From Chryseobacterium hagamense (GTDB lineage: Bacteria; Bacteroidota; Bacteroidia; Flavobacteriales; Weeksellaceae), in the NCBI RefSeq assembly GCF_007991455.1, contig NZ_BJYJ01000008.1, forward strand, positions 1 to 64,000: a stretch of DNA of 64,000 bases. The letters run 5' to 3'. A program made the translations under genes and the position numbers. Below, in pieces: positions 8,148 through 17,073 of the stretch (positions are counted from its first letter, which is position 1; each line of letters opens with the position of its first letter). The notes beneath the pieces were generated by a model. It searched no databases and had not been told where the DNA came from. It worked only from the letters and a program-made list of their open reading frames with translations.

Positions 8148-10220
8148 ATGTCACTACATTTCAATCCGAGAGATATTACCTGGCTGGCCTTTAACGAAAG
8201 GGTATTGCAGGAAGCGATGGACGAAAACGTCCCTTTACATTTAAGAATCCGCTTTTTAGGAATTTTTTCCAATAATCTGGACGAATTTTTCCGGGTACGG
8301 GTTGCCGGATTAAAGCGGGCCATGGATTTTAAGGAGAAAGTAATTGCAGAATCCTTCTATCAGCCGCCTTCCAAGATCCTTCAGAAGATCAATGAAATCG
8401 TGATGAAGCAACAGCAGAATTTCGATAAAACCTGGAAAAAAATCCAGGATGAAATGTCAGAGCAGCACATCTTTATTAAAAATTCCAAAAATTTAACGGC
8501 AAAACAAAAGGAATTTGTACGGAAGTATTTTGATGAAGTGGTGGAATCGAATGTAATCCCGATCCTGCTTCATGAGAATACGCCGATGCCGTATATGAGG
8601 GACAAAAGCCTGTATCTCGGGGTATCAATGAGTAAAAAAGACTGGAAATATTCCAGCAACTATGCCATCATCGAGATCCCTTCGCGTTTCGTGGGAAGGT
8701 TTGTCCTTCTTCCTACCGAAGACCCTGAAGAGAAAAATGTCATGCTATTGGAAGATGTCATTACGTTCAATCTCCCCCATATTTTCTCTTATTTCGGCTA
8801 TGATGAATTTCAGGCCAATGCTTTTAAAGTTACAAAAGATGCCGAGCTGGAACTGGATAATGACATCCGGACCAATTTTGCCGAAAAAATTGAGAAAGGA
8901 CTGAAAAACAGAAGGAAAGGAAAACCTACCCGTTTTGTTTTCGATAAAGATATGGATAAGGCATTGCTTGAAATGCTGATCCGCAAATTGAATTTAACAA
9001 AAAAAGACAGCATCATCCCGGGCGGGAAGATTCATAATTTCAAACATTTTATGGATTTCCCGGATGTCTTTGAAAAATATGAGCGTCCTGTTGAGAGAAC
9101 TTCGTTTACCCATCCTGATTTCGAGCACGGGGAACGGGTAACGGATGTTATTTTAAAGCACGACGTCCTCCTCTCCTTTCCCTATCATAAATACAATCCC
9201 GTGATCGATCTTCTCCGGGAAGCAGCTATGGACCCGGATGTAAAATCAATACAGATCACGGCTTACCGTCTGGCCAGCAGCTCAAAAATCATCAATGCCC
9301 TGATTTACGCAGCCAGAAACGGCAAGGAAGTAACGGTGATGCTGGAACTTCAGGCCCGGTTTGACGAGGAATCCAACCTGGAATGGAAAGAAATGCTGGA
9401 ACCGGAAGGCATTACGGTACTGATCGGGCTTCCGGGAAAAAAGGTACATGCCAAATTATGTGTCATCAAGAAAAGATCCCATAATAAAACCATCCAGTAC
9501 GGTTTTGTGAGTACCGGAAACTTTAATGAAAAAACCGCAAGGATCTATGGCGATCATTTGGTGATGACTTCAGACCGGGGCATCATGGCAGACATCAACA
9601 AGGTATTCAATGTGCTGAAAAAGCCGAAGGACGATTATCTGCCTGTTCTGAAAACCTGTAAAAACCTTCTGGTCTGTCCGCAGTTCATGCGCGAAAAGAT
9701 CGTTCATCATATCGATAAGGAAATCGAAGAAGCTAAAGCCGGAAGACGTGCCGAAATGATCATCAAAGCCAATTCCGTAAGCGACCGGGCCCTGATTGAA
9801 AAGCTGTACGAAGCGGCGGATGCCGGCGTCATAATCAGCATGATCGTAAGAGGGATCTACTGCGCAGTAAACCAGAAAGAATTTAAAGAAAAAATAAAAG
9901 GCATCAGCATTGTAGACGAATATCTGGAGCATGCCCGGGTGATGTATTTCTATAATAAAGGAGCTGAGGATATGTATATCTCTTCTGCAGACTGGATGAC
10001 CAGAAACCTGGATTACCGGATTGAAGCTGCCGCTAAAATCACCGATAAGAACCTGAAAAAAGAACTGAAAGATATTCTTGATATTCAGTTGAAAGATAAT
10101 GTAAAAGCCCGTATTTTAGATAAAAAACTGAGCAACGAATATATCCATAATCATCAGGAGGAATGCCGTTCTCAGCTTGAAACCTATCGATATTTAAAAG
10201 CCAAAACGAAAAAGAAATGA
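8148..10220 (+). CDS. ppk1: Polyphosphate kinase 1
   Basis: The protein has 690 aa, the normal PPK1 length. The N-terminal domain begins with PRDITWLAFNERVLQEA and the motif FSNNLDEFFRVRVAG. The phosphorylated histidine of the family is at about residue 434 in GKKVHAKLCVIKK, and the second conserved His is in DEYLEHARVMYF. The enzyme polymerises the gamma-phosphate of ATP into inorganic polyphosphate in the cytoplasm or at the membrane. Its stop overlaps the start of the exopolyphosphatase gene (ATGA), so synthesis and breakdown are coupled in one operon, ending at the hairpin at 11118. Confidence 0.97.
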   Translation: MSLHFNPRDITWLAFNERVLQEAMDENVPLHLRIRFLGIFSNNLDEFFRVRVAGLKRAMDFKEKVIAESFYQPPSKILQKINEIVMKQQQNFDKTWKKIQDEMSEQHIFIKNSKNLTAKQKEFVRKYFDEVVESNVIPILLHENTPMPYMRDKSLYLGVSMSKKDWKYSSNYAIIEIPSRFVGRFVLLPTEDPEEKNVMLLEDVITFNLPHIFSYFGYDEFQANAFKVTKDAELELDNDIRTNFAEKIEKGLKNRRKGKPTRFVFDKDMDKALLEMLIRKLNLTKKDSIIPGGKIHNFKHFMDFPDVFEKYERPVERTSFTHPDFEHGERVTDVILKHDVLLSFPYHKYNPVIDLLREAAMDPDVKSIQITAYRLASSSKIINALIYAARNGKEVTVMLELQARFDEESNLEWKEMLEPEGITVLIGLPGKKVHAKLCVIKKRSHNKTIQYGFVSTGNFNEKTARIYGDHLVMTSDRGIMADINKVFNVLKKPKDDYLPVLKTCKNLLVCPQFMREKIVHHIDKEIEEAKAGRRAEMIIKANSVSDRALIEKLYEAADAGVIISMIVRGIYCAVNQKEFKEKIKGISIVDEYLEHARVMYFYNKGAEDMYISSADWMTRNLDYRIEAAAKITDKNLKKELKDILDIQLKDNVKARILDKKLSNEYIHNHQEECRSQLETYRYLKAKTKKK

Positions 10221-11101
10221 AGATTGCAGCTATAGATATAGGAAGTAATGCAGCCCGACTGTTAATCAACGAAGTTAAAATCAACAATAAAAAGCCCGAA
10301 TTCATCAAGCTGAACCTGCTGAGAATTCCCTTACGTTTGGGAATGGATGTTTTCACACTCGGAAAGATCGGTGGCGAAAGAGAAAAAATGGTGATCGATT
10401 CCATGAAAATTTTCAGCGACCTGATGAAGATCTATAAAGTGGAACATTACAGGGCCTGTGCCACCAGTGCCATGCGGGATGCGGTGAACGGTCAGCAGAT
10501 CATCGATGAAGTGAAAAGGACTTCCGGAATCAACATTGAAATTATTTCGGGAGATGAAGAAGCCGGACTGGTTTTTGAAAACCATGTCGCAGAGGGTCTC
10601 GATAATGAATTCGCCTATCTGTACATCGATGTTGGCGGCGGTTCCACAGAGCTGACCTTCTATGAAAACGGAGAGATGATCTATGAAAAATCCTTTAATA
10701 TCGGAACCATCCGTCTGCTGAACAACCTGGTGACTCCTGATAACTGGAAGGACATGAAGGAAGAGATCCGGAAAAACATCAACAGCAAAAAACCAATCGT
10801 GGCCATCGGATCGGGCGGAAACATCAATAAGGTGTTCTCCATGAGCAAAACCAAAGACGGCAAGCCGATGTCCCTTACCCATCTTAAGAAAGTCTATAAA
10901 GAGTTCGACGATCTTTCGGTGGACGAAAGAATGACGAAATACAACCTCCGTGAAGACCGCGCCGACGTTCTGGTGCATGCACTGAAGGTTTTCAACAACG
11001 TCATGTCCTGGTCGGAAATCAACCGGATCTTTGTCCCTAAAATCTCTGTGGCAGATGGGCTGATCCATAACATTTACAGCAAACTTCAGGATAAGAAGTA
11101 A
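10217..11101 (+). CDS. ppx: Ppx/GppA-family exopolyphosphatase
   Basis: The protein has 294 aa. It has the ASKHA-fold phosphate loops IAAIDIGSNAARLLI at the N-terminus and LYIDVGGGSTELTFYENG at about residues 136-153, plus RACATSAMRDAVNG and ISGDEEAG, all typical of Ppx/GppA. It is much shorter than E. coli Ppx because it lacks the C-terminal HD-type domain, as is common in Bacteroidetes. It hydrolyses terminal phosphates of polyphosphate; pppGpp hydrolysis is an alternative activity that sequence alone cannot exclude. It is translationally coupled to ppk1. Confidence 0.92.
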   Translation: MKIAAIDIGSNAARLLINEVKINNKKPEFIKLNLLRIPLRLGMDVFTLGKIGGEREKMVIDSMKIFSDLMKIYKVEHYRACATSAMRDAVNGQQIIDEVKRTSGINIEIISGDEEAGLVFENHVAEGLDNEFAYLYIDVGGGSTELTFYENGEMIYEKSFNIGTIRLLNNLVTPDNWKDMKEEIRKNINSKKPIVAIGSGGNINKVFSMSKTKDGKPMSLTHLKKVYKEFDDLSVDERMTKYNLREDRADVLVHALKVFNNVMSWSEINRIFVPKISVADGLIHNIYSKLQDKK

Positions 11102-11117
11102 TGGTTAAACGTATTTT

Positions 11118-11150
11118 AAACCGGCCGAACTCAATCGGCCGGTTTTCTTT
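11118..11150 (+). terminator. Terminator of ppk-ppx operon
   Basis: Stem AAACCGGCCGA (11118-11128) pairs with TCGGCCGGTTT (11135-11145) over a 6-nt loop, followed by TCTTTT. Confidence 0.9.
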
Positions 11151-11453
11151 TGGATAAAAGGGAACTGTAAATGGTGAATTTACCTTTTGGTACATAGTGA
11201 ATATTTGATATACTGCTGATTTTTAAAACACAGAGATGGTCATCCTTTTAGGAATCTAAACCGATCTTTCCATGCTGAGATCACTGCGGGATAGAGAAAG
11301 CAGACGCAAAACAGTTTGATTATTCATTCATTGGCTTTTGACAATTGACTCGAAGAAACTGACCATTCACCTTTCTACAAATCTGTATAATTTTTGATAC
11401 CCTATAAAGTAAAAGTATCTTTCAGAACGTCAGTACTATTAATAATAAACAAA
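11151..11453. other. Gene-free spacer with a degraded intergenic repeat
   Basis: At 11238-11285 there is a weak relative of the repeat seen at 36452 and 47431 (GTCATCC..TTAGGAATCTAAAC....TTTCCATGCTGAGATC). A near match to the -7 box (TATAATTTTTG, 11388-11398) precedes the next gene. Nothing else was recognised. Confidence 0.4.
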
Positions 11454-12107
11454 ATGAACCCAATTAAAATAATTCTTACCGGATCGACGGGAATGGTCGG
11501 AGAAGGCGTCCTGATGGAATGCCTTGACAATCCGAACATTTCCGAAATACTGAGTGTGAGCCGCAGGCCTTCCGGAAAAAAGCACGCCAAACTGAAAGAA
11601 TATCTTGTTTCCGACTTTCTGAAAATAGATCTGGATGATAAAAAACTCAAAGGATACGATGCCGTTTTTTTCTGTGCCGGAATCAGCAGCATGGGAATGA
11701 GTGAAGAAGAATATACCGGAATTACGTACGACACCACCCTTCATTTTGCAAAAGCGGTATTCCGCCAGAACCCGGGGATGGTATTCAACTATGTTTCAGG
11801 AGTCTATACGGATAAAACCGAGAGCGGGAAAATAATGTGGGCCCGGGTAAAAGGCAGAACAGAAAATGCCCTCAGAAAACTTGGATTCAGGGCGGTCTAC
11901 AATTTCAGGCCGGGATTTATGAAGCCCGCGGAAGGCCAGGCAAATGTAAAATGGTTCTTTAAACCATTTATTTGGATTTTTCCTGTTGTATTCCCTTCAA
12001 AATCATTAACTTTACAGGAAATGGGTATCGCGATGATCAATGCGGTACTGAAAGGATACCCGACCTCAACATTAGAAATCAAGGACATCAAAAATTTAGC
12101 GCTATGA
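11454..12107 (+). CDS. NAD(P)-binding Rossmann-fold (epimerase/dehydratase-like) protein
   Basis: The protein has 217 aa from MNPIKIILTGSTGMVGEG. The Gly-rich dinucleotide-binding motif (TGSTGMVGEG) is at residues 9-18, right after the first beta strand. An in-frame ATG 60 bp upstream is rejected because it places 20 non-conserved residues before the Rossmann strand. YDAVFFCAGISSMGMSEEEY and FRPGFMKPAEG fit the atypical short-chain dehydrogenase group. The Tyr-x3-Lys dyad of active SDRs is not obvious, so it may be a binding or regulatory member. It overlaps the next small gene by ATGA. The substrate is unknown. Confidence 0.8.
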   Translation: MNPIKIILTGSTGMVGEGVLMECLDNPNISEILSVSRRPSGKKHAKLKEYLVSDFLKIDLDDKKLKGYDAVFFCAGISSMGMSEEEYTGITYDTTLHFAKAVFRQNPGMVFNYVSGVYTDKTESGKIMWARVKGRTENALRKLGFRAVYNFRPGFMKPAEGQANVKWFFKPFIWIFPVVFPSKSLTLQEMGIAMINAVLKGYPTSTLEIKDIKNLAL

Positions 12108-12259
12108 AAGGAATGTTAAAACGAATTTTTTTAGTTGCGTTTATTTTATTGGTCCTGACTGCCATTTCAGGGTTTTTCTACATGCAGAAGCATCCGCTGG
12201 AAGGGAATAATAAATTAACGGGAAAAAATCTACATTTTTCGGGTCAGGTCTCTAAATAA
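12104..12259 (+). CDS. 51-residue membrane-anchored protein, possibly a truncated hydrolase N-terminus
   Basis: This short frame is coupled to the preceding gene by ATGA. It has a Lys/Arg-flanked membrane segment (RIFLVAFILLVLTAISGFFY, residues 7-26) followed by MQKHPLEGN and a short polar tail. The segment resembles the start of membrane-anchored metallo-beta-lactamase-fold hydrolases of this group, in which a phrase like FMxxHPxFGxLPSG follows the anchor. That memory-based likeness suggests a truncated relic, but a genuine small membrane protein is equally possible. No continuation of a hydrolase is seen in the 190 bp downstream. Confidence 0.5.
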   Translation: MKGMLKRIFLVAFILLVLTAISGFFYMQKHPLEGNNKLTGKNLHFSGQVSK

Positions 12260-12449
12260 AATACATTTTTACAGCAAATATAAATCGTTGTCTCTGATAA
12301 CGATCTGCATATTCCATGAAAGAATGATCTTGATTTGATTTGACTTTACATCTATTTCTATTCTCTTTTTATTAATCATTTATTAAAATTTGCTTAAAAA
12401 GTTTGCAAAACGAAAGCTTCATTTTTGCATTAATTTAAAGTAAGTAAAA

Positions 12450-15400
12450 ATGATTAACAACTACTTGTTAAAAACTTCTGTTGCAGCCGCATTCCTCATT
12501 CAGGGATCGGTTTTCGGGCAGACTTCGCTGATTCATTACTGGAATTTTAATAACAATGCCTCTTCAGCGGCCATTACCGCTCCTTCTTCCACTGTAACGG
12601 GCGGATCGATGACTGCCGTTGCCAACGGAACCACAGACATTGATTTTGCCGGAGGAACGGGACAGAATTTCAGCGTTCAGAATTTAAATGCGAGAAACGG
12701 AGATGCTTCCGGCACCCATCTGAGATACAACAACCCGATCAACGGCAGCCTCCAGTTCAATCTTCCTACCACGGGATATAGTAATGTGGTGGTAAAATTT
12801 ACAACCCGGAGATCAGGATCGGGAGCCGGCACCCAGACCTGGAAATATTCTACCGACGGGACTACCTTTGTCACCTATCAGACCGTCACTCCGCTTGATG
12901 CGGATCCACAGCTGGTTACCTTTGATTTTTCAGGTGTTTCAGGTGTTTCCAATAACCCGAATTTCAAGCTGAAGGTTGAATTTGCAGCCGGCAGCGGCGG
13001 TACGGTGGGAAACAACCGTTTCGATAACTTTACGGTAGATGCGACACCGGCAAATACGGCAGACACCACGCCTCCAACCGTTACCTACGTTCCTTCAAAC
13101 AACACCAATAATGCTTCCACAACTGTAAATCCTACTATTTCCTTTAATGAAAACGTACGGTTAACAGACAATTCCGCCATCACTGATTCCAATGCACAAA
13201 TGCTTGTGGATTTCCGTCTCGGAAGTGCTTCGGGCTCACCAATTCCCTTCACCACTACTTTTGCCAACAATAAAATCACGGTAATTCCTACTTCCGGAAT
13301 GGTTCCGAACCAGACGTACTACCTGGCATTAAAGCCGAATATGGTGGAAGATGCCAGTGACAACGCGGTAACGGGAACAACGTCATCAATTTTTACAACA
13401 GCAGGAACGTCCGTTTCACTGGATAAAAATTTTATTAAGGTCAATGAAAACGCAGGAACACTGGCTTTCAAAATAAATATTGCCAATCCTTCCAATGCAA
13501 CGGTAAACCTGGTGGTAAAACCGGCTCCTTTCAGCACGGCGGACAGCTCAGACTTTACTCTAGCCAACCAAACCATTACCCTGACGCCTTCCACGACCAG
13601 CTATACGGTAAATATCCCGATTATTGATGATACGTCAGAAGAACAGCAGTCGGAATATTTTGTGGTAAGCCTTGAAAACCCGACAGGTACTACCATCTCC
13701 GGAGACAATAATGCCACCGTTTATATTGTGGATAACGATAAGCCGGCACCGGTTCCCAGCCAGCAGATCAGCCTGAATTACATCGGCAGTTTCGATCCTT
13801 CCGGAACCAATACCAGCTCCACGGAAATCGTGGTTCACGACCCGGCAACCCAGCGGCTGTTTACCATCAGTTCCGTTACTGACGTTTTCGATATCATTAA
13901 CTTCAGCAATCCGAACCAGCTGTCTGTTGTGAACACCATCAATATGGCACCCTACGGCGGAATTACCAGCATTGCCGTAAAAAACGGAATCATCGCCGCT
14001 GCTTCCCCTAACACCAACCCGCAGCAGAACGGATCGGTGGTTTTTTTCGACATCAACGGAAACTTCCTGAAGCAGGTAACCGTAGGCGCATTGCCGGATA
14101 TGATTACTTTTTCACCGGACGGCACCAAAGTAATGACGGCCAATGAAGGGGAACCGAATGACACTTATACGGTAGACCCTGAAGGAACTGTCAGCATTAT
14201 CGATATTTCGGGAGGTATTACCAATCTTACCCAAAATAACGTGACCACGCTCAACTTTAATGCCTTTGATTCACAGGTAGCCGCTCTTACCGCTACAGGT
14301 TTACGAAAGGTAAGAACCAACAATACTTTATCTCAGGATCTGGAACCGGAATACATTACCATCAGTGCAGACAGCCAGAAGGCATGGGTAACCCTGCAGG
14401 AAAACAATGCCGTAGCCGAAGTGAATCTGGCTACGAAGACCATCGCCGGAATCTGGGGACTGGGCAAGAAAGACATGAGCATTCCTGGGAACGGGTTTGA
14501 CGCTTCAGACAACAACGGCGAGATCTTAATCGCCAACTGGCCGGTAAAAGCCTATTACACACCGGATGCAGTACAGAACTATAAGATTGGAAATACCAAT
14601 TACATCGTAACGGCAAACGAAGGAGATGAAAAAGATCTTTCAGGCTTTAGCGAAAGAACCACAGTAGGCGCAGGTACCTACACGCTGGATCCTGCATTAT
14701 TCCCTCAGGCTTCGGTTTTAAAAGCATCCTATAACCTGGGAAGATTCAGGGTATCCAATGCCACCGGAAATACGGACGGCGATGCGGATTTTGAAGAAAT
14801 GGCTGCTTTGGGAGCCCGCTCCTTCTCCATTTTCAATGCCGATACCCGGCAGATCGTTTATGACAGCGGAGACCGTTTCGAGAGGTATATTGCCGCCAAC
14901 CATCCTTTGATTTTCAATGCCGATAACGAATCCAATACCGTGAAAAGCAGAAGCCGTGCAAAAGGCCCGGAACCGGAAGGCATCGCTTTAGGAAACATCA
15001 ACGGCCAGACCTATGCTTTCATTACCCTGGAAAGAACGGGCGGTGTAATGGTGTATAATATTACCGATCCTAGCAATCCTACATTTACGGATTACAAACA
15101 CTCTCGAATGACTTCAGCCTATGGCGGCGACAACGGCCCTGAAGGAATCACTTATATTGCACCGGGCAACACCACGACCGGAAAAGGATATGTAATCGTA
15201 GCTAATGAAATCAGCGGTACTTTGTCTATGTATGAGGTAACCGGTGCCGGAACCCTGGCTGCCGGTGAGGTAAAAGCCGAAAAGTCGACCTTTAATATTT
15301 TCCCGAACCCTGTAAACAAAGGAAATACCCTGTATTTCAACAGAATGCAGGATTACGAATTATACGATATGTCCGGAAAATTAATAAATAGGGAGAAGAA

Positions 15401-15491
15401 TGCCTTAACCGTTGATACTTCAAAACTTTCTACCGGGGTTTACCTGGTAAAAACATCTGAAGGACAGGTAAAACGAGTGATTATCAAATAG
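12450..15491 (+). CDS. Secreted choice-of-anchor I family protein with T9SS sorting domain
   Basis: The protein has 1013 aa. A signal peptide (about residues 1-24, AAFLIQGSVFG) precedes a beta-sandwich domain with LIHYWNFNNNASSAAI. A Big_5/SwmA-like domain follows (TPPTVTYVPSNNTNNAS, about 210-320), then a Calx-beta-like domain (about 330-435), then a long choice-of-anchor I beta-propeller (about 440-920). Propeller motifs include LPDMITFSPDGTKVMTANEG, DLEPEYITIS and PEGIALGNINGQTYAFITLE. The last 65 residues form a type A T9SS sorting domain (FNIFPNPVNKGNTLYF ... LSTGVYLVKTSEGQVKRVIIK), so it should be exported and anchored or released at the surface. Family members are sometimes annotated as alkaline phosphatase-like, but no catalytic residues can be assigned. 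It is single-gene, with a terminator at 15516. Confidence 0.92.
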   Translation: MINNYLLKTSVAAAFLIQGSVFGQTSLIHYWNFNNNASSAAITAPSSTVTGGSMTAVANGTTDIDFAGGTGQNFSVQNLNARNGDASGTHLRYNNPINGSLQFNLPTTGYSNVVVKFTTRRSGSGAGTQTWKYSTDGTTFVTYQTVTPLDADPQLVTFDFSGVSGVSNNPNFKLKVEFAAGSGGTVGNNRFDNFTVDATPANTADTTPPTVTYVPSNNTNNASTTVNPTISFNENVRLTDNSAITDSNAQMLVDFRLGSASGSPIPFTTTFANNKITVIPTSGMVPNQTYYLALKPNMVEDASDNAVTGTTSSIFTTAGTSVSLDKNFIKVNENAGTLAFKINIANPSNATVNLVVKPAPFSTADSSDFTLANQTITLTPSTTSYTVNIPIIDDTSEEQQSEYFVVSLENPTGTTISGDNNATVYIVDNDKPAPVPSQQISLNYIGSFDPSGTNTSSTEIVVHDPATQRLFTISSVTDVFDIINFSNPNQLSVVNTINMAPYGGITSIAVKNGIIAAASPNTNPQQNGSVVFFDINGNFLKQVTVGALPDMITFSPDGTKVMTANEGEPNDTYTVDPEGTVSIIDISGGITNLTQNNVTTLNFNAFDSQVAALTATGLRKVRTNNTLSQDLEPEYITISADSQKAWVTLQENNAVAEVNLATKTIAGIWGLGKKDMSIPGNGFDASDNNGEILIANWPVKAYYTPDAVQNYKIGNTNYIVTANEGDEKDLSGFSERTTVGAGTYTLDPALFPQASVLKASYNLGRFRVSNATGNTDGDADFEEMAALGARSFSIFNADTRQIVYDSGDRFERYIAANHPLIFNADNESNTVKSRSRAKGPEPEGIALGNINGQTYAFITLERTGGVMVYNITDPSNPTFTDYKHSRMTSAYGGDNGPEGITYIAPGNTTTGKGYVIVANEISGTLSMYEVTGAGTLAAGEVKAEKSTFNIFPNPVNKGNTLYFNRMQDYELYDMSGKLINREKNALTVDTSKLSTGVYLVKTSEGQVKRVIIK

Positions 15492-15515
15492 AATATATTA
15501 TTTAGTTGATTGAAT

Positions 15516-15545
15516 AAGTCCCGGTCTCTTTCCGGGGCTTTTTTT
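15516..15545 (+). terminator. Terminator after the choice-of-anchor I gene
   Basis: Stem AAGTCCCGG (15516-15524) pairs with CCGGGGCTT (15532-15540), followed by a T run. Confidence 0.85.
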
Positions 15546-15585
15546 ATTGGCTGAATTAATTTATTTTTATCTTTTTAAAACAGCC

Positions 15586-16413
15586 ATGAAAGATCAGCTC
15601 GAAGACATTATCCTTCAGGTTCACCGTAAAGAAAAACGGAACCTTTTTACTTTTTTAACCGGTGCCGGAATTTCATCCGACAGCGGGATCCCGACCTACC
15701 GCGGAACCGACGGTATCTGGGTAAAAGGGACGCAGTTCCATAAGCCGGAAGAGTTCGGAACATTAAAATATTTTAAACAGTATCCAGAAGAAGTCTGGCA
15801 GTATGCTTTATTCAGGAAGAAAATGTTTGAAACGGCCATGCCTAACCAGAGTCATCTTGAACTGTCAGAAATCGAGAGTATACTGAAGGACCGTTTTCAC
15901 CTCATTACCCAGAATATCGATAACCTTCACCGCCGTGCCGGCAATACAAGGCTGTATGAAATTCATGGAAACAACCGTGAAATCAAATGCTCCAACGGCT
16001 GCAAAGGCATTGTGTCCCTACCCGAAGAGATTACAGGAAAGGATATTGATGAAGACCTTACCCTGAAAGATACGGAACTGCTTACCTGCCCGGACTGCGG
16101 ACACCGGATGCGGCCGAATATCCTTTGGTTTGATGAATATTATGACGAAAAAACGAATAAAAAGTTCAGCGCGTTAAAGGTTGCGAAAAACAGCGGCGTC
16201 CTTTTTGTTATCGGGACCTCCGGTGCCACCAACCTCCCGCTGGCCATCGCTGAAACGACGTTGAAGTACGGAGGATACTTGGTGGATATTAATACCGAAG
16301 ACAACCATTTTACGGAACTGATTAAAAATAAAAAGAATAAGCTGATCATTCGTAAAAAATCAACCGAAGCATTAGCGGTGATCAAAGCGATTATTAAAAA
16401 TTTAAACCTATAG
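15586..16413 (+). CDS. SIR2-family NAD-dependent protein deacylase (sirtuin)
   Basis: The protein has 275 aa from the start MKDQLEDIILQ at 15586. The upstream in-frame start at 15547 would put 13 extra residues inside the preceding terminator. NAD-binding GAGISSDSGIPTYRG is at residues 26-40, TQNIDNLH at 108-115 and the catalytic His in YEIHGNN at 127. The structural zinc cysteines are C135-x3-C139 and C168-x2-C171. This is a full-length sirtuin domain without an added effector domain, so it is more likely a metabolic deacetylase or desuccinylase than a defence protein. The catalytic core is intact. A disrupted small gene begins 1 bp after its stop. Confidence 0.93.
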   Translation: MKDQLEDIILQVHRKEKRNLFTFLTGAGISSDSGIPTYRGTDGIWVKGTQFHKPEEFGTLKYFKQYPEEVWQYALFRKKMFETAMPNQSHLELSEIESILKDRFHLITQNIDNLHRRAGNTRLYEIHGNNREIKCSNGCKGIVSLPEEITGKDIDEDLTLKDTELLTCPDCGHRMRPNILWFDEYYDEKTNKKFSALKVAKNSGVLFVIGTSGATNLPLAIAETTLKYGGYLVDINTEDNHFTELIKNKKNKLIIRKKSTEALAVIKAIIKNLNL

Positions 16414-16414
16414 G

Positions 16415-16999
16415 ATGTTCGCATTTTCATTGGATACCGGAAAAGAAACTGATATAATTACTTTTATTGAGGATGTTAAAAATCTGGAAAGCAATAAAAC
16501 CAATCCGGGGTATCGTAAAATAACGTGAATTTGAGGTACAAACCGTAATATAAAGGCTGGAAGAGGGAAGCCGGAAGCCGGAAGTTTCTCTTCTCAGACA
16601 CAGGATCAAAGGTCCTGATCATCAAACTGAATAGGTTATCGCTTTATCAGAGGAGTTCTTATTCAATCCTGAATAACCGGCTTTTTCTAATCAGGGACAG
16701 ATTTTTCTTATTTTAAAGTCCTGAAAGGACGACTTAGTACAGGATAGGATAAAATCCTGTCGTAAGCATAAACCGTGTATTTGTTCCTGCACGATGAGTA
16801 TTAATCAAAATCCTGACTGAATCAGTCTCATTTTTATTTTTAAATAATATGCTGAATATGATATTGATACGGTCGAATTCACGTTAAAATAAGATTAATA
16901 CATGTTCATCAGAAAGAAAAATTGACTGATAAAATCGAAAAGGCCGTTAAAAATTATGAAAACCAAGGTTTTATCCATCTGCTGGATAATAATAACTAA
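16415..16999 (+). pseudogene. Small gene (about 71 codons) split by a MITE-like insertion
   Basis: An ATG 1 bp after the sirtuin stop opens MFAFSLDTGKETDIITFIED and so on; it reads 36 codons to TAAAATA (16516-16522), where the repeat element begins and soon introduces a TGA. On the far side of the element, after the second TAAAATA (16885-16891), the same phase continues RLIHVHQKEKLTDKIEKAVK ... FIHLLDNNN to TAA at 16997. Removing the element plus one direct repeat gives one uninterrupted 71-residue acidic/basic helical frame. The protein family is not recognised. The joined frame need not be the whole ancestral gene, but the restoration of phase argues strongly for insertion into coding DNA. 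Confidence 0.65.
16523..16884. mobile_element. MITE-like repeat element, copy A (362 bp)
   Basis: The element begins ACGTGAATTTGA and ends TCGAATTCACGT, i.e. terminal inverted repeats matching at 11 of 12 positions, and is flanked by 7-bp direct repeats TAAAATA. The interior has no long coding frame and is rich in small hairpins: ACAGGAT...ATCCTGT near 16740-16760, GACTGAATCAGTC near 16813, and AAGTCCTGAAAGGAC near 16717. Shared blocks with copies B and C include GGAAGAGGGATGCCG-like, AGGATCAAAG.TCCTGAT.ATCA and AAAATCCTGACTGAAT. It is non-autonomous; the mobilising transposase is not in the window. Confidence 0.75.
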
Positions 17000-17073
17000 T
17001 CATTACGTCCACCTTTATAAGCAACCTTAAAATCAGTAAATCCGACAAAAGCGGCCTGATCCTGAATGGATAG

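Noticed and set aside
15586-16413. SIR2-based anti-phage defence gene
   Set aside because: It is a single-domain sirtuin with standard zinc site and no partner such as Argonaute, HerA or a sensor domain.
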